From positions 3,111,869 through 3,175,868 of the forward strand of contig VYZB01000040.1 of assembly GCA_013397455.1 (NCBI GenBank): 64,000 nt of DNA, written 5' to 3'. Each line of letters opens with the position of its first letter. Position 1 is the first letter of the stretch. The notes under the pieces are model-generated. The model worked only from the letters and a program-made list of their open reading frames with translations, did no database searches and was not told the DNA's origin. A program made the translations under genes and the position numbers. Source of the stretch: Crotophaga sulcirostris. Lineage: Eukaryota; Chordata; Aves; Cuculiformes; Crotophagidae. Of the stretch, positions 1-10,990 are shown in pieces.

Positions 1-1140
1 CAGAGTAGCTCCTTAGGAATGTCACTCACCAAACTCCCCTGAAAATCCTCAACATCAGGTAGCACTTTGTGCTTTCAAAGGTTTGCTCACCAATCACCAC
101 CTGACAATATCAACTAATCCTTGCCACACCCTTGTCAAACATAGAAAGTTAAGGCAAGATGTTAAATTCCAAATCATGACGGGATAACAACATAGAAATC
201 ATAGGCATTTCTAAACAATAGGTGAAGCTTGAATTCTAGAGATATTTGGACGCATACTGCTGAAACCAGGAGATGATGAGGAGATGTTTCTACTTCTGCT
301 ACAGTCAGCATTTCAAGCCTTTTTTTTCTCTCTTCTGTACCACAGAGATGATTTAGATGGTTGTGGGTGATATTACAGAGCTATAGGAAATTCTGAAGCC
401 CATTAAACATTTGGAATGAGCGCACTGAAAGTTGTCACGCATTATCTGGGATTAAAGTTGAGTACTTCTAGCCAGACCCTCCACTACTGAAAGTTAATTG
501 GTGAAACTTGATTTTATTGGCTGGCAAAATGCCTGTGTGCCTCAGCTGAAGGCCAGGCATACTGCTTGCTTGCTAGGCAGAGGCAGGAGCATGTGAGAAT
601 TTCAAGGCAGCTTTCATCTCTCATTTTGGATTTCAAACTTTGATTGGTCTTTAGAAGCTGAAAATAAAGCTGAGGAAAAACCATAATATTTTCTTCCAGT
701 TCCCTGATTCAGAGGAGTTTGTGGAAAGAGCTGTTGAAGCTCTGGATGATCAAATGGACTGGCGTGGCCAGGGGTCTCTCCTCCTCCAGACTGGGGTTGG
801 ATGTGAGGTATGGCTATGGACACAAGAGAGTTGCACCGTCCATGTGCTTATTAGATGTGTTAAATTTTAATGTAAAAAGAAACTCAGATGATTTTTTCCC
901 GAAGGTGCCTATTTTGCTCCATTGGCTGGGGCAGATTCTAAAGGCTGACCTGGATTCAATAGGATAAAACCCAGCCCAGCTACTTCATCAGGTTCAGTTT
1001 CAGGGACTTGTTCTTATGTGAGTTATTGAACCCTTAACTAGCTCTGATGGTCACCCTTAGGGTGACTCTGTATAAGTCAGTGGCAAAAGCAGAAATCACT
1101 GATGCTCCAAGGTTTATTTCCCAGCTGTTGACAACTTGAT
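1..1140. other. Unique non-coding sequence
   Basis: No repeat family or gene is recognised. Open frames of 69 and 82 codons overlap on opposite strands around 614-967; neither protein resembles a known family, and both look like chance frames. A small perfect inverted repeat lies at 1050-1066, with 7-base arms GTCACCC and GGGTGAC around a 3-base spacer. Confidence 0.6.
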
Positions 1141-1458
1141 TCACAGAATCACAGAATGGTAGAGGTTGGAAGGGGCCCCTGGAGATCATCTAGTCCAGTT
1201 CTCCTGCTAAAGTACAGTCACCTATAGCAGGCTGCACAGGAATGTGTCCAGGTGGGTTTTTAATATTTCCAGAGAAGAAGGCTCCACAACCTCCCTGGGC
1301 AGCCTGTTCCAGTGCTCTGTCACCCTCACAGTAAAGAATTTTTTCCTCATATTCGGATGGAACTTCCTATGTTCCAGTTTGTACTCGTTGTCCCTTGTCT
1401 TGTTGCTGGTCACCACTGAAAAGAGTCTGGCCCCATCCTCCTGACACCTGCCCTTTTG
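1141..1458 (-). mobile_element. CR1 LINE fragment, 5'-truncated
   Basis: This is the 3' part of a CR1 retrotransposon on the minus strand. The element's 3' end is at 1141, where the reversed terminal octamers read TCACAGAATCACAGAATGG, followed by the typical GAGGTTGGAAGG block. A reverse-strand frame at 1222-1416 gives the ORF2 C-terminus, with the diagnostic motifs [21 protein letters not shown] and SSLEIL. The copy stops after the stretch that reads CCCCATCCTCCTGACACC on the plus strand, so the reverse transcriptase and endonuclease are absent. Its 3' block (about 1165-1240) differs from the TGATACTG-tailed copies elsewhere in the window, so it belongs to a different and older CR1 subfamily. 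I infer that it is an inactive fossil. Confidence 0.93.
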
Positions 1459-2724
1459 ATGCGGGTCTTCTACCTCTTTTGCTTGATTTCTTACTCTTAG
1501 GGATGTACCAGTCTTGAGCCTGGGGGAAGTGGTGCTTGAATATTAACCGACTCTTCCTCTGCACCTTATCTGCAAATAGGATGTGATAAGTCATGAGCCT
1601 CCTACCTGGGGTTTTGTGGGACTGCCTGATGTTTGGGATAGCTGTCAGCGTAGAGCCACCCCATGCCTGTAGGCATGACATCAAATTTGATGGGGTTGCA
1701 GCCCTAACGGAGGTGTTTCTTGCCCAGGCATCAAGTCTACAGACATCCTCTCATCTCTGTGTCACACCTGGACCAGGAGAGGCCCTTGAATAATGAAGCA
1801 GCCAGCGTGAAGGCAGCAAGGAGAGGCTTCTGAGGACCTCTGGAAAGCTGAAAACAGGAAATATTTAATCAATCTCTGAGAAAAAAAAAAAAGAAAAAGA
1901 CAAAAAAAAATATTCTCTTTCTGAGCAGCCAGGATGTTTGTGAAATCCCTGCTCCGTTTATTATGATGCTGAGTTTCAGCTGGCTGTTTTATTAAAGACA
2001 GCTGGGACATATTACTTACACATTAACACTGAGCCAGCTTTCATTTTAAAACTTACCCATTGCTGGGAGCTTTCCTTAATATGTTCCTGCTGCTGCCAGC
2101 TCTATAATCCACACCAGCAGCCGTGGGGGAAGATCACCTCGCTTTACCGTACTTCTTATTTCCGGAGAATGGCCTAATAAAAATCATCCTGGCTGATCCG
2201 GAGCAGGATGGCCCCTCTCCTTGTTGTGACTCTGAGGTGGAGCAAAGCTTGCCAGAGCGCGAGGTCGGTGGTACATCCGCCAAGAAGACATCTGCTTGCG
2301 AAGCAAAACCCTTAACACTCATATGCAACTCTCTCCTAATTGCTTTCCAGGGACATATTAGAGCTTTCTGCAATGTAAACTGTGTTTCAGTACATCACAA
2401 ATCACTGAGTGATGGCTCCAGCACAGATCGTAGTGGAGGCTGGCGAGCCCTGTTGTGAAACAGTGGGGAAACAAGCTGACACGCTCTGGCGGGTGCGGAG
2501 GTTTTTATGTGTATGTGCACCACGGCAAAAAAAAAAAACGATTGGTCAGGGACCGCCAGTGCCTACCCGGGGCTGGAGGTTTGGCAGTCGTGGTCTGCGT
2601 CCACATGTCACCCAAGAACATAGGGTCAAAATGTTCTCCTCTGGGATGTGGGAGAAGACTGCAATCCCTCACCCAAAAACTGCTCTGCATAAAGTAACAC
2701 TCAGGTGTGGATGGAGGAAGTCAG
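1459..2724. other. Unique sequence with A-rich runs and mild CpG enrichment
   Basis: No gene is recognised. An A-rich simple stretch lies at 1879-1912, and an A12 run at about 2527-2538. A short inverted repeat, CATGCC-TGTA-GGCATG, lies near 1662-1677. The part from about 2190 to 2620 carries more CpG dinucleotides than its surroundings (roughly 17 by eye) but is too dilute for an island. A plus frame at 2409-2837 runs into the following CR1 in a frame other than its ORF2 and is judged spurious. Confidence 0.5.
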
Positions 2725-3123
2725 TTTGGGAAAGATGTCAGGATACTGGAGTGTGTCCAGAGGAAAGCAACGAAGATGGTGAAGGGTTTGGAGCACAAGC
2801 CCTACGAGGAGCGACTGAGGGAGCTAGGGCTGTTTAGTCTGGAGAAGAAGAGGCTCAAGGGAGACCTTATTGCTCTCTACAACTACCTAAAAGGAGGTTG
2901 TAGTCAGGCAGGGGTTGATCTCTTCTCTCAGGTTACCAGTGACAGAACTAGAGGACATGGGCTCAAGTTTCATCAGGGAAAGTTTAGACTTGATATTAGG
3001 AAAAAGTTCTTCACTGAAAGGGTAATTAGCCATTGGAATGCACTGCCCAGGGAGATGGTGGAGTCACCAACCCTGGAGGTGTTTAAGAGGAGATTGGATG
3101 AGGCACTCAGTGCCACGATTTAG
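2725..3123 (+). pseudogene. CR1 ORF2 C-terminal remnant, frame intact
   Basis: The open frame encodes the last 130 or so residues of the CR1 ORF2 polyprotein. That protein normally carries an apurinic-like endonuclease, then a reverse transcriptase and a C-terminal region. Visible hallmarks in order are [70 protein letters not shown] and RRLDEAL, ending in TAG at 3121-3123. No reverse transcriptase YxDD-type motif or endonuclease motif is present, because truncation removed them. It has no promoter of its own, so it should be read as an inert retrotransposon end rather than a host gene. Confidence 0.9.
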
Positions 3124-3206
3124 GTGATGGGTTGGTGTCAGTGTTGGGTTATAGGTTGGACTCGATGATCTCAGAGGTCCTTTCCAACCTTATGATACTG
3201 TGATAC
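2725..3206 (+). mobile_element. Young CR1 LINE fragment with open ORF2 tail
   Basis: This is a 5'-truncated CR1 retrotransposon in forward orientation. It starts within the ORF2 segment whose usual form is roughly 'aagaaggacattgaggtgct'. It runs through the complete ORF2 C-terminus and a short 3' UTR (TTGGACTCGATGATCTCAGA, then CCTTTCCAACCTTATG), and ends in tandem octamers TGATACTG/TGATAC at about 3192-3206. An A12 run follows directly to 3218. The ORF2 frame is uninterrupted up to its stop at 3121-3123, as expected of a young copy. The same subfamily recurs at 18745, 50236 and 58774. Confidence 0.95.
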
Positions 3207-3218
3207 AAAAAAAAAAAG
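3207..3218 (+). repeat. Poly-A run abutting CR1 3' end
   Basis: An A12 tract directly follows the TGATAC tail of the CR1 copy. CR1 elements normally end in short tandem octamers rather than poly-A, so the run could be pre-existing target sequence, microsatellite growth from the tail, or an unusual 3' end. Confidence 0.8.
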
Positions 3219-6200
3219 AAGTGCATGTCTCTCTTTCCCCCAACTGTGTGGTTTGGAACGTTGGAAGCTGCCCAGCACCTGCCTGCCATCCTGTTCCCAG
3301 TCCTGAGCACAGCTATGGATGCCCTCTGGGAATGCAGGTGTAAAATTCTGATGTGAATTCAGGTCCCAGTTTTGGGAAGGGGTCAAAGGGATGATGTTCC
3401 CATGCCCACGCTGTTTTTCAACCTGGTCTCATAACAGAATAAGACTTGTGCCATCACACAATATATTGTGTGTGTGCATGTATATGTTTATTTAACAGGT
3501 GTATTGCTTAACTCATTTTGAACTCAGAAGCCAATTTCAACTAAACATAATAAAAAAGTAGAGATTTCAAACATAATGAATTCTTACAAGTGTAAATAAG
3601 CCACTAGATGGAGAGGGGCTGTTAATGCCCTTATTGATAGGCTGCACTGGGACCTCGGGCTGTATTAGACACTTAAGAATCCACACAAACATGCTCGATT
3701 AAGTGTTTTAATTGCAGAGGACAATTCCATTTTTGTTTACTCTTTATTATATGTTAGAGTGATCATTCTTCTCCCATGCCCTGGGAGAAGGATTTTTCTT
3801 TTATGCGGGACTAGACAGTCATTTATGGAACAAACTGTCCTGAGGATTAACCTCTTCCTGACATATCAGTCAGTTTGCTCAATAAAAATATAAGAAACCT
3901 TTTAGTTTCTGAATTCTGTTAGTGTCATTACTCAGTGAAATCACTGTAATCCCAGTAAGCAGTTCTCAGTAAGCAAGGACTTACTCTTTCTATGCTAAAG
4001 GAGTCTCAAGTCCTTGATGGCACCTGATAGACTCCTTAAACTCCTCCCCTGTGACCCAAATTGGTTTGTAGCCAGTGCCATGTCCTGATGTCAAGGCAGT
4101 TACCCAAAGAGTTCCTCATTCACAGAGCTGTGCTGAAATCACAGCAAAGAAAGGAGACCGTTTCCAAGGATCCAATTCATCAGTGCTCTGGTTGCACATA
4201 ACTAAGTTTAGTGTAGCAACATTCTACAGAGGGGTTGAATGTCTGGGAAAGCCAGAGGTGCTTATCAGACCCCTCCACAATTTATACCTGGAAGAGAAAC
4301 CACTGAACTATTGGAAAGTATTTATCAGGTTCACTAAATATTTGACTCAATAGTATAAACCAAAATGGGGCCGATGTGCAGAGATCCAGAAGGGTATATG
4401 TATGTGTGTAGCTGTCTAATATTTCCAAAACCTTTCCTCCCCAGGTCAAAAAAAGCAAGGATTGAAAATCCTTATGAATAATTTTGGTTTCACTGGATTG
4501 GCACTTGTCAAAGGGAAAGCAACTCTCTGGAAAATTCCTGAGGTTCTCCAATGACCTTGATATGAAGCAAGGCAGAGGAGGAGGAAGGTGTACTGAAGGT
4601 CCTTCCAGGAAGGCAGCTCAGGACGTACATGTTCCCTCTCAGAGGCCATTAGGGAGTTGACCTGAGCTTCAACGAAATGCCTCACCAGCTCTGGGTGACA
4701 CACAGAGGTGAGTGAACTCACTTGTTTTGTTTCTTTTTGGGTACAATTTTCCTTTGTCTTTGCACCCTGCTCAAGCAAAGGGCTAGGTCATGATATGAGC
4801 ATCATCCTTCATACAGAGTGGTCTCTTTTGCAACACTCCTTCCATTCCACCGCCTTGAACCACGTTGTCTTCATTAGCTCCTTGTTGCTATGCCATAATA
4901 CTCATCTGAAAAAATGTGAACATGCTATTTTATACCATGTCTTAGCAGGGAATTAACTACTGGAGTTGGGTATAGTAAAGATCTCTGCAATTCATTCTTT
5001 GCAGTTTACTTTAATGAATTCAAGAACCATTGGGTCAGGCCCTGGGCTCAAGTATATCTACACAGCTGCCCTAGACCAGGTGATGATCTGCCCCATTATT
5101 TTTCTTACAGTGCTGCAATTTGCCTGGGACACTTGGTTTAACATTCACATCCTGAGTCCTGCAAAAAGTGCCAGGGAAAATTTATAACCACAAGTTAATT
5201 AACCATGAATCGGTTAATATTTGGGCATGTGAAGTGCTATATACATGCAAGGGATTAAGCTGTCAGAGGGAACTTTGCTTTTAAATCTCCTAGGAAAGTT
5301 GTCACTTCTGGCAGCCTGCTGGTCTCAAGCTGACACTGTGCAGGGTGACTGCAGGAGCACTGATGGGGGGAGAAGGCTCCTCTTGCTATTTTCTACAGTT
5401 TCTGGGATTTCTCTATGGGATTCCCATACAAGTAATACTGCCTCTCTTACCTTGGGAACCTGTACAAGAAACCATATTACCCTTTGGTTAGGGGGCTAAC
5501 TGATGCACAGTTCACTGGGTGAGATATGTGCTCCTCAGCTGTATTGATCTCAGTGATCAAAGTGTGTCTTGCCAGCTCTGGAAGACAGATACCTGTAAGG
5601 TGTGCACAGATCCTGCTGTCTGCAGAGATGTTGGCAGTAACGGAGAGGTGAGCCCTGCATAGCAGCAGGGATTCAGCGGTGAATTTAAGGACCCGTCTGC
5701 TATTGCTCCTCTTCCTGGACAGTTCTGCTGGAGGGTTTATACTCTAATCAATCCCACATTCCCTTTTTTTTCCCTCAGTAGTGCTGTAAGGAGTTAGTAC
5801 TGGGACCATCCGACACTGCCTCTTCTCCCTGCTGACACATTTTGCCATAGCCCTGACCATACTCCATAGATCCAGGCAGAGCTGAGCATAAGCACATTAA
5901 AACCAGTTTCTTACATCACCTTGATGTTTGGATCTTTGTGTTTCCACCAGAGCTTTAAAACAGCTCTTGAACGAATTGGTCAGCTGGGTGGCTTGAGTAG
6001 GAAAGAGGTGGTAGTTGGTCTTCCAGCTGGCAAACTCTATGCATATTTAGAGGGCAGTAGCTGTTAGGATGCTCTTGCTTTGGTATGCCTGGTCACCAGG
6101 GCAAGGAAACCTAAAGTTAGGAATAAAATAGTGTGTTTTTTTTAATCCTTTCCCTGGTGATGGTGGCTAGCCCAGTGGTGCTGTTCGCAGAGCTCTGACT

Positions 6201-8228
6201 GTGTTCACTGAGCAGGAGTAAGAGAGACACACCAAGAACCAGAGCGGGCTGGAAATGTTCACAGTTAACTTCTGCCGTCTTGTGTTTCCCATCTTTTGAT
6301 GTCAGTTTGACTCAAGAGAAAGACTGCCCAGCAAAATCTCACTGTTACTGCAAGGCATTTCATTTCCTTGCTGGGGCAGGGTCAGGCCCACTGGCCCGGA
6401 GTCTGCAGGTGACCTGCTGGGGCCAGGAAGGGATTAGGAGATGTGGACAGCAGCACTGATGGCTGTGCACCACAGTGGACCTAGAGGAGATGACGTTACC
6501 TTGAGCACAGCTCTTGTCGCAAGACCTCAGCAAGCAGTTGGCCACGGCACCTTGGCAGGCTCTGCTGCACTTTAGGATGTCAGCGTGGCTGCTCTGAACT
6601 CCCCAAGGTGACAACAACCTCATTTCACAGAGCTTCAAAGAGTTAGGTTTGATATAACAAACTCATTTTTTTCTGCCTACTTGAACCTGATGAATGTCCC
6701 GTGTCTCCAGCATTTGCTGACTAATAGTGACAGTTTGCATGAAGAAAATGAACATGAATGGAGCATTAATAAAGATCTGCCAGACCCATTTAAAGCAGAC
6801 ACTTTCCCAGAGCTGAGAGCTGATGTTAAGCCACTGGAGTTGTGTAACTAAAGGAAGGTGTGGAGCCTAACTTCCCTTTTTAAAATAACCCTCTCTAAAA
6901 TACTTGGAGAAACAATGTCTTCATAATGGTACGTGCCGTTATTTAGAGAATCATGTTATTAATTTTCTGTGCTCTGCAGGTCACGTATACAAGCCTTATA
7001 AAATTTTTACGGTCAGAGAAGCAGAATAATATTACAAATGATTTTTCTTTCTAGGGGATGGTTTTACAGTGGTACATAGGTTGGCAAATGCCTCATAATG
7101 TCGTTACACTTAGGTTGTCCGTTCACTAGTACAACTGTAACCATACCTCCTGCATTACACAGCCTCTTTGGTCCTGATCTGGTTGGCTTCATCACACAGA
7201 ATAGCAATTCATGTTTAATCCCAGGCCAAAGAGAGTAGTCTCATCCTCCTTTTTCCTCCAGGTAGCTACATGAATCACTAACAAGCTGTTTGAGAATGAG
7301 CAAGAGTTATTTACAACATGCCCATTTCAGCAGAAACTGTAGAATTGTTGCTGTAGGAGGCTGATTTCTCAGTATCTGGTCTCTTTGCAAGCTTGGGCAA
7401 AACAAAAAATACCATTGTAAAATATAAGGCCAGATATTGCCCTCTTAATCTGCAAGAGTAGCACCATTGAAACCTAGGAACTGCTCCCAGAGCAAGGTGC
7501 TGCTCCAGGAGCAGGGGTGGAAGGACCCAGCTCTCGACATGGAAGTCAAGAAAGAAACACAGAGGTGGTGGGTCTCGGTGCCTTCTTTATGGAATCACTT
7601 CCTAGTGTGTGCCTCAAAATTCAAACAGAAAGCTTGTGGGGAGAACAAGCTACCATTTACTTTATTCCTCAGAATATTTGCTTTGCTCTAGCACCCACCA
7701 GGTGATCTCTTCATGCACTAGACAGCACTAGGCAGGAACGTACGTGCTGAGCTCCTGACATAACCACAGTGTGAAAGTTTTCATGTAAGCAGGAGAACAG
7801 TGCACAGCGAGGGAGATGGATATCCACTTGGTTTCCCACAAAACAAAATAGTTATTAATGATTCTGCAAGTCCCCCTCAACACTAATTTCCTGTTTAATT
7901 TAATAGGTGGAAAATGTCAGCGCTTTGCAGACTTAAGGGCTCATTTTTTGTTGCTAATTCCAAGTCCCTCATGGACCAGACCCCTACAATGTCTATGTGA
8001 TCGGATACAACCCAGGATGTTTACTTCTTGTTCCAACACGTGGTTTCTAACTTTTTGCCTTCCTTAATTATAAATCTCTCGGCTGCCAAGGACCTGGAAT
8101 TTCAACCAACTCATGTAGGAACTGGATCTCCGTTCCCTTACCCCACATCCATCAGGAAGAGCCTTACTGGAGCAGAGAGAGTTGCATGGACAGGAGATTA
8201 GAATCAACTCAGCTCAAGACAATTTCCC
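3219..8228. other. Unique non-coding sequence
   Basis: About 5 kb without a recognised gene or repeat. Small features only: a short TG/TA-rich stretch near 3467-3488 and scattered AATAAA hexamers with no associated transcript evidence. Frames of up to 110 codons (for example at 4446-4778 minus and 4075-4353 plus) match no family I know and overlap frames on the other strand. Confidence 0.55.
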
Positions 8229-8262
8229 CTGAAACAAAATAAAACAAACAAACAAACAAACA
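8229..8262 (+). repeat. (CAAA)n microsatellite
   Basis: Short AAAC/CAAA tandem array within an A-rich stretch. Similar short arrays occur at 14682-14704, and as TTTG on this strand at 9482-9496. Confidence 0.85.
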
Positions 8263-9027
8263 ACAAAAAGAAAGTTTTAATGAGTTTGCTGTGGGATGAA
8301 CTTACCACCTGATTATCAGAAGTTGCTGCCTACAGAGGCTTTAGGATATGGTATCATCATCAGTGTGATTGATGAAATTGTAGAAAATCCCTATATAGAG
8401 CCACGAGGCACAAATAGGTTGTTAACATGACTCCACTGCATTTTTCTCAAACTCATTAGCTCGCGCTGCTGTGGGGCCTTAATTTTTCTCCAACTTGTGC
8501 ATTCATTTCACAGGGAGTGATTTCATAGGAGCACCTTCTGATTTAGCTCAGTATAACCCAAAATCTGACTGTGGTCTCCTGAAAAAAATGCGCTTTAATT
8601 TCTATTATAGTCTATCCCCTTGTGCTCAGTCTGCTGGCAGCTCAGAGCATGCACATGTACATTTCTTACAAGATCTCTGATGACCACAAGGAAAAGGCCC
8701 TGGAGAGATGCTAGAAATGCAAGTGCTATATGGAAACTATAACTTACCCAGGTGCACAGCTCTTGAGAAGTCTGAGCCTCTCAGGAGCTGAAAAGCCCTA
8801 TTTCCTGTGTGGGAGGAGAAGCTTTTGCAAAGGTTTTCAAGTGGGAACAGAAATGCTTAAAGCATAGACAAGAAATAGGTATAATTTTCCTGGCATTCTT
8901 TTGGATGCTAGGTTTTCTAGGGGTGTTCACATGAAATCAATTAAAATGCATGTCCCACAATGAAAACAAAAGGAGGGAATTAAAAAAAAATACAAACTAC
9001 AAACAACTCACAGCTATCTACAATAGA
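8263..9027. other. Unique non-coding sequence
   Basis: No repeat or gene recognised. The stretch is moderately AT-rich. The last 50 bases lead into an A/T-rich segment that appears to be the reversed tail of the ancient SINE that follows. Confidence 0.5.
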
Positions 9028-9325
9028 AAATTTATTTTATTATTATAAGAGTGCCTAGCTATGCCAGATAAATTTTAGCCCTCACTGTGCTGGGTACTGC
9101 ACAGAGGCACAGTGAGAGCCAAAACTTGTTAGAAGAAACATTGAGCCTTAATAGTCAGGACACCATATGACACATTGTTAGACTCATTTTCTCATATGAA
9201 AATTGTGACCTCGAAAGATGAAGCAACTCAGTGACAAAACCCCAAAAAGCTACATTAAAATCAGGAATTAAATACCACTGTGCTGAATCCTAGCCCAGCA
9301 CCCACTGCTCCTGCTGTTTTGCCTC
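9028..9325 (-). mobile_element. Ancient tRNA-derived (MIR-like) amniote SINE
   Basis: The segment reads as a heavily diverged, near full-length tRNA-derived SINE on the minus strand. The plus strand starts with an ATTATTATAAGAGTGCCTAG-type block and then CACTGTGCTGGGTACTGCACA, as in the 3' half of MIR-like SINEs known from turtles and crocodilians. Further along come AATCAGGAATTAAATACC and CTGAATCCTAGCCCAGCACC, which resemble the reversed tRNA-related head ('gaacccaggtctcctgactcccagtccagtgcc'-like). The order of blocks is collinear with such an element. A second copy of the same family lies on the plus strand at 46060-46290. Family naming is from memory of the pattern and needs a library search. 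Confidence 0.62.
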
Positions 9326-10104
9326 AGTGAGGGTGTGCAGCCAACCAAGTGCATCACAGTGATCAGCAGCTCCTGTAGATTTGTCTCCAAATAAAAACCA
9401 CAACCCTACACCCAGACCTCCCCTCTTCTCTGTGCTTCTCTAACTCCTCCATCAAACCATACCTCCATCACAGGGAGGGTGGTTTGTTTGTTTGTTGGCT
9501 TGTTTTTTTCAAGCAGGACCTGTTCCAGCCTCTCCCTGTACACACACCTGTCATCATACAGCCTTTCTGAATTCAGCTTAGATCTTATCTAAGCTTCACT
9601 TAGAGGCACTCTGCTTGTTAGCAACGTCACCTCCTCTGTTTGCTGTTAGCATCATCTCGCTCATTGCCTCCAGAGCAGCAACAGCTGTTTCCCCAGCAGG
9701 TATGAAAGCCTTTACGTTACCCAAGAACTGTGAAATACCTCTAATGCCAGTAGCAGTTTAATAATCCCGGGGTGAATGACATCAGCTGGGTAATTCTTTG
9801 CTGCAGGTGCAAGCACTCATCCCCACAATGAGAAAGCATGGAGTGGCTTCTGGTGAAAGAAGAGTTGTTAGTTGTTGGAAGAGATGGTCAGAGAGAGCCC
9901 CCATTTGGGGTGGGAGCCTATGTCTTGGTGATCAGGGTAAGAACATATGAAGATGGAAAATGTGATGTTTCTCAAGAATGCTTTCCTCTCTGTCTGTGAT
10001 TTGCAGCTTAACTGCAGGGTACCCCTTGTATTTAAAAACTCTGTGTTGCTTCCTCTTCTGTGAATTTGCCTAATGGCTTTTAGAAACCAGGCAAATGTCT
10101 GATA
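9326..10104. other. Unique non-coding sequence
   Basis: Contains a short (TTTG)n array at 9482-9496 followed by a T-rich run. Nothing coding is recognised. Confidence 0.5.
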
Positions 10105-10330
10105 TCCAGAGTATCCAGTGCTGAGGAGTCCCACAGTTTAACAAAGAATTCTCTTCTTGTGTTTGAACCTGCTATTTCTGTGCAGTGATTAATTGCTCTT
10201 TCATCAGGAGGGAATGTGAGCACCTATTTACTGCTGACCCTCCCTTAACCACTCCTGAGCTCAGAAGCCTCCATCACCTCCTGACTTGTCTCTTGCAACT
10301 TGGTTGCTGCAGAGACCAGCAGCTGATGAA
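10105..10330 (-). mobile_element. Ancient CR1/L3-like LINE 3' fragment
   Basis: Several blocks in order resemble the reversed 3' region of an old amniote LINE. They are GAGTCCCACAGTTTAACAAA (about 10126), CTTCTTGTGTTTGAACCTGC (about 10153), a block around 10190-10240, and AGAAGCCTCCATCACCTCCT followed by TGTCTCTTGCAACTTGG. The usual counterparts describe a 'gttccacaggttaat ... tttgaacctgct ... ctccatcat ... gtctcttttccaagct' order. Identity is low and indels are many, so this is an old insertion, not related to the young CR1s of the window. The assignment rests on block order and is moderately uncertain. Confidence 0.45.
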
Positions 10331-10864
10331 TTCAGCTGTCCCAATTCTCTGAACTGCAGGAAGTCTGAATTTTTAATTTTTATTTTATTGTTTTTTTCTC
10401 CTAAAATGATTCCTTTTTGTCATTAACATAGCTAATACTCAATTAATTTCTTAAAAATGTAGATAAACCACCACGTTATGACTCTCCTAAAGCTTTGTTA
10501 TCTTTTCCCCACCTCTTCCAGCCTCCCTAGGGTCTTGACCTGTGGTTTGAGAAACTGCTTTACTACACAGCAATGGAGACAGTAGAGTTATCCTTAAATT
10601 GCCTTTTATATGACTGAAACATTTATTTATGATCAATCTGTTTGTGGTTTGAAATGGGACAGTACATATCCTCAGCAGCTCTTTCACAGCTCATATAGCA
10701 GCATATCAACATGAACTGATGTTTTTTTGAAGTCTTATGAAATCAGTGAGTAATAGACATGCTTCAAGTGTTGTCATCTCAATGAAATGATGAGGTTTCT
10801 GCTTTGGAAAGAGCCAGGGAAGGCTGTATTAAATGTTTTCCCCTTCTTTTGATCTTGATCTAAA
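10331..10864. other. Unique non-coding sequence
   Basis: AT-rich, including a T-rich patch at 10370-10400. No gene or repeat recognised. Confidence 0.5.
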
Positions 10865-10990
10865 ACTTATTGTGGTTTTAGAGATTTTGAAACTAAGGTA
10901 CAGAGACTTGGGCTGCATCAGAGGACAAACCCTGGGCAGGAATTGGACTGAGTTCTGCTTCCCCTCTTTCTGCTTTAAAGACAAGTTCAG
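10865..10990 (-). mobile_element. Possible ancient MIR-like SINE fragment
   Basis: The string TTGAAACTAAGGTACAGAGA (about 10887), then GGGCAGGAATTGGACTGAGT and TTCTGCTTCCC, resembles the core and reversed tRNA-related part of MIR-like SINEs (pattern 'gaaactgaggcacagaga ... caggaattgaacccagttct'). It is shorter and weaker than the copy at 9028-9325, and chance similarity cannot be excluded. Confidence 0.42.

Noticed and set aside
2409..2837. 142-codon plus-strand open frame
   Set aside because: It runs out of unique sequence into the CR1 copy in a frame other than its ORF2, and has no recognised domain.
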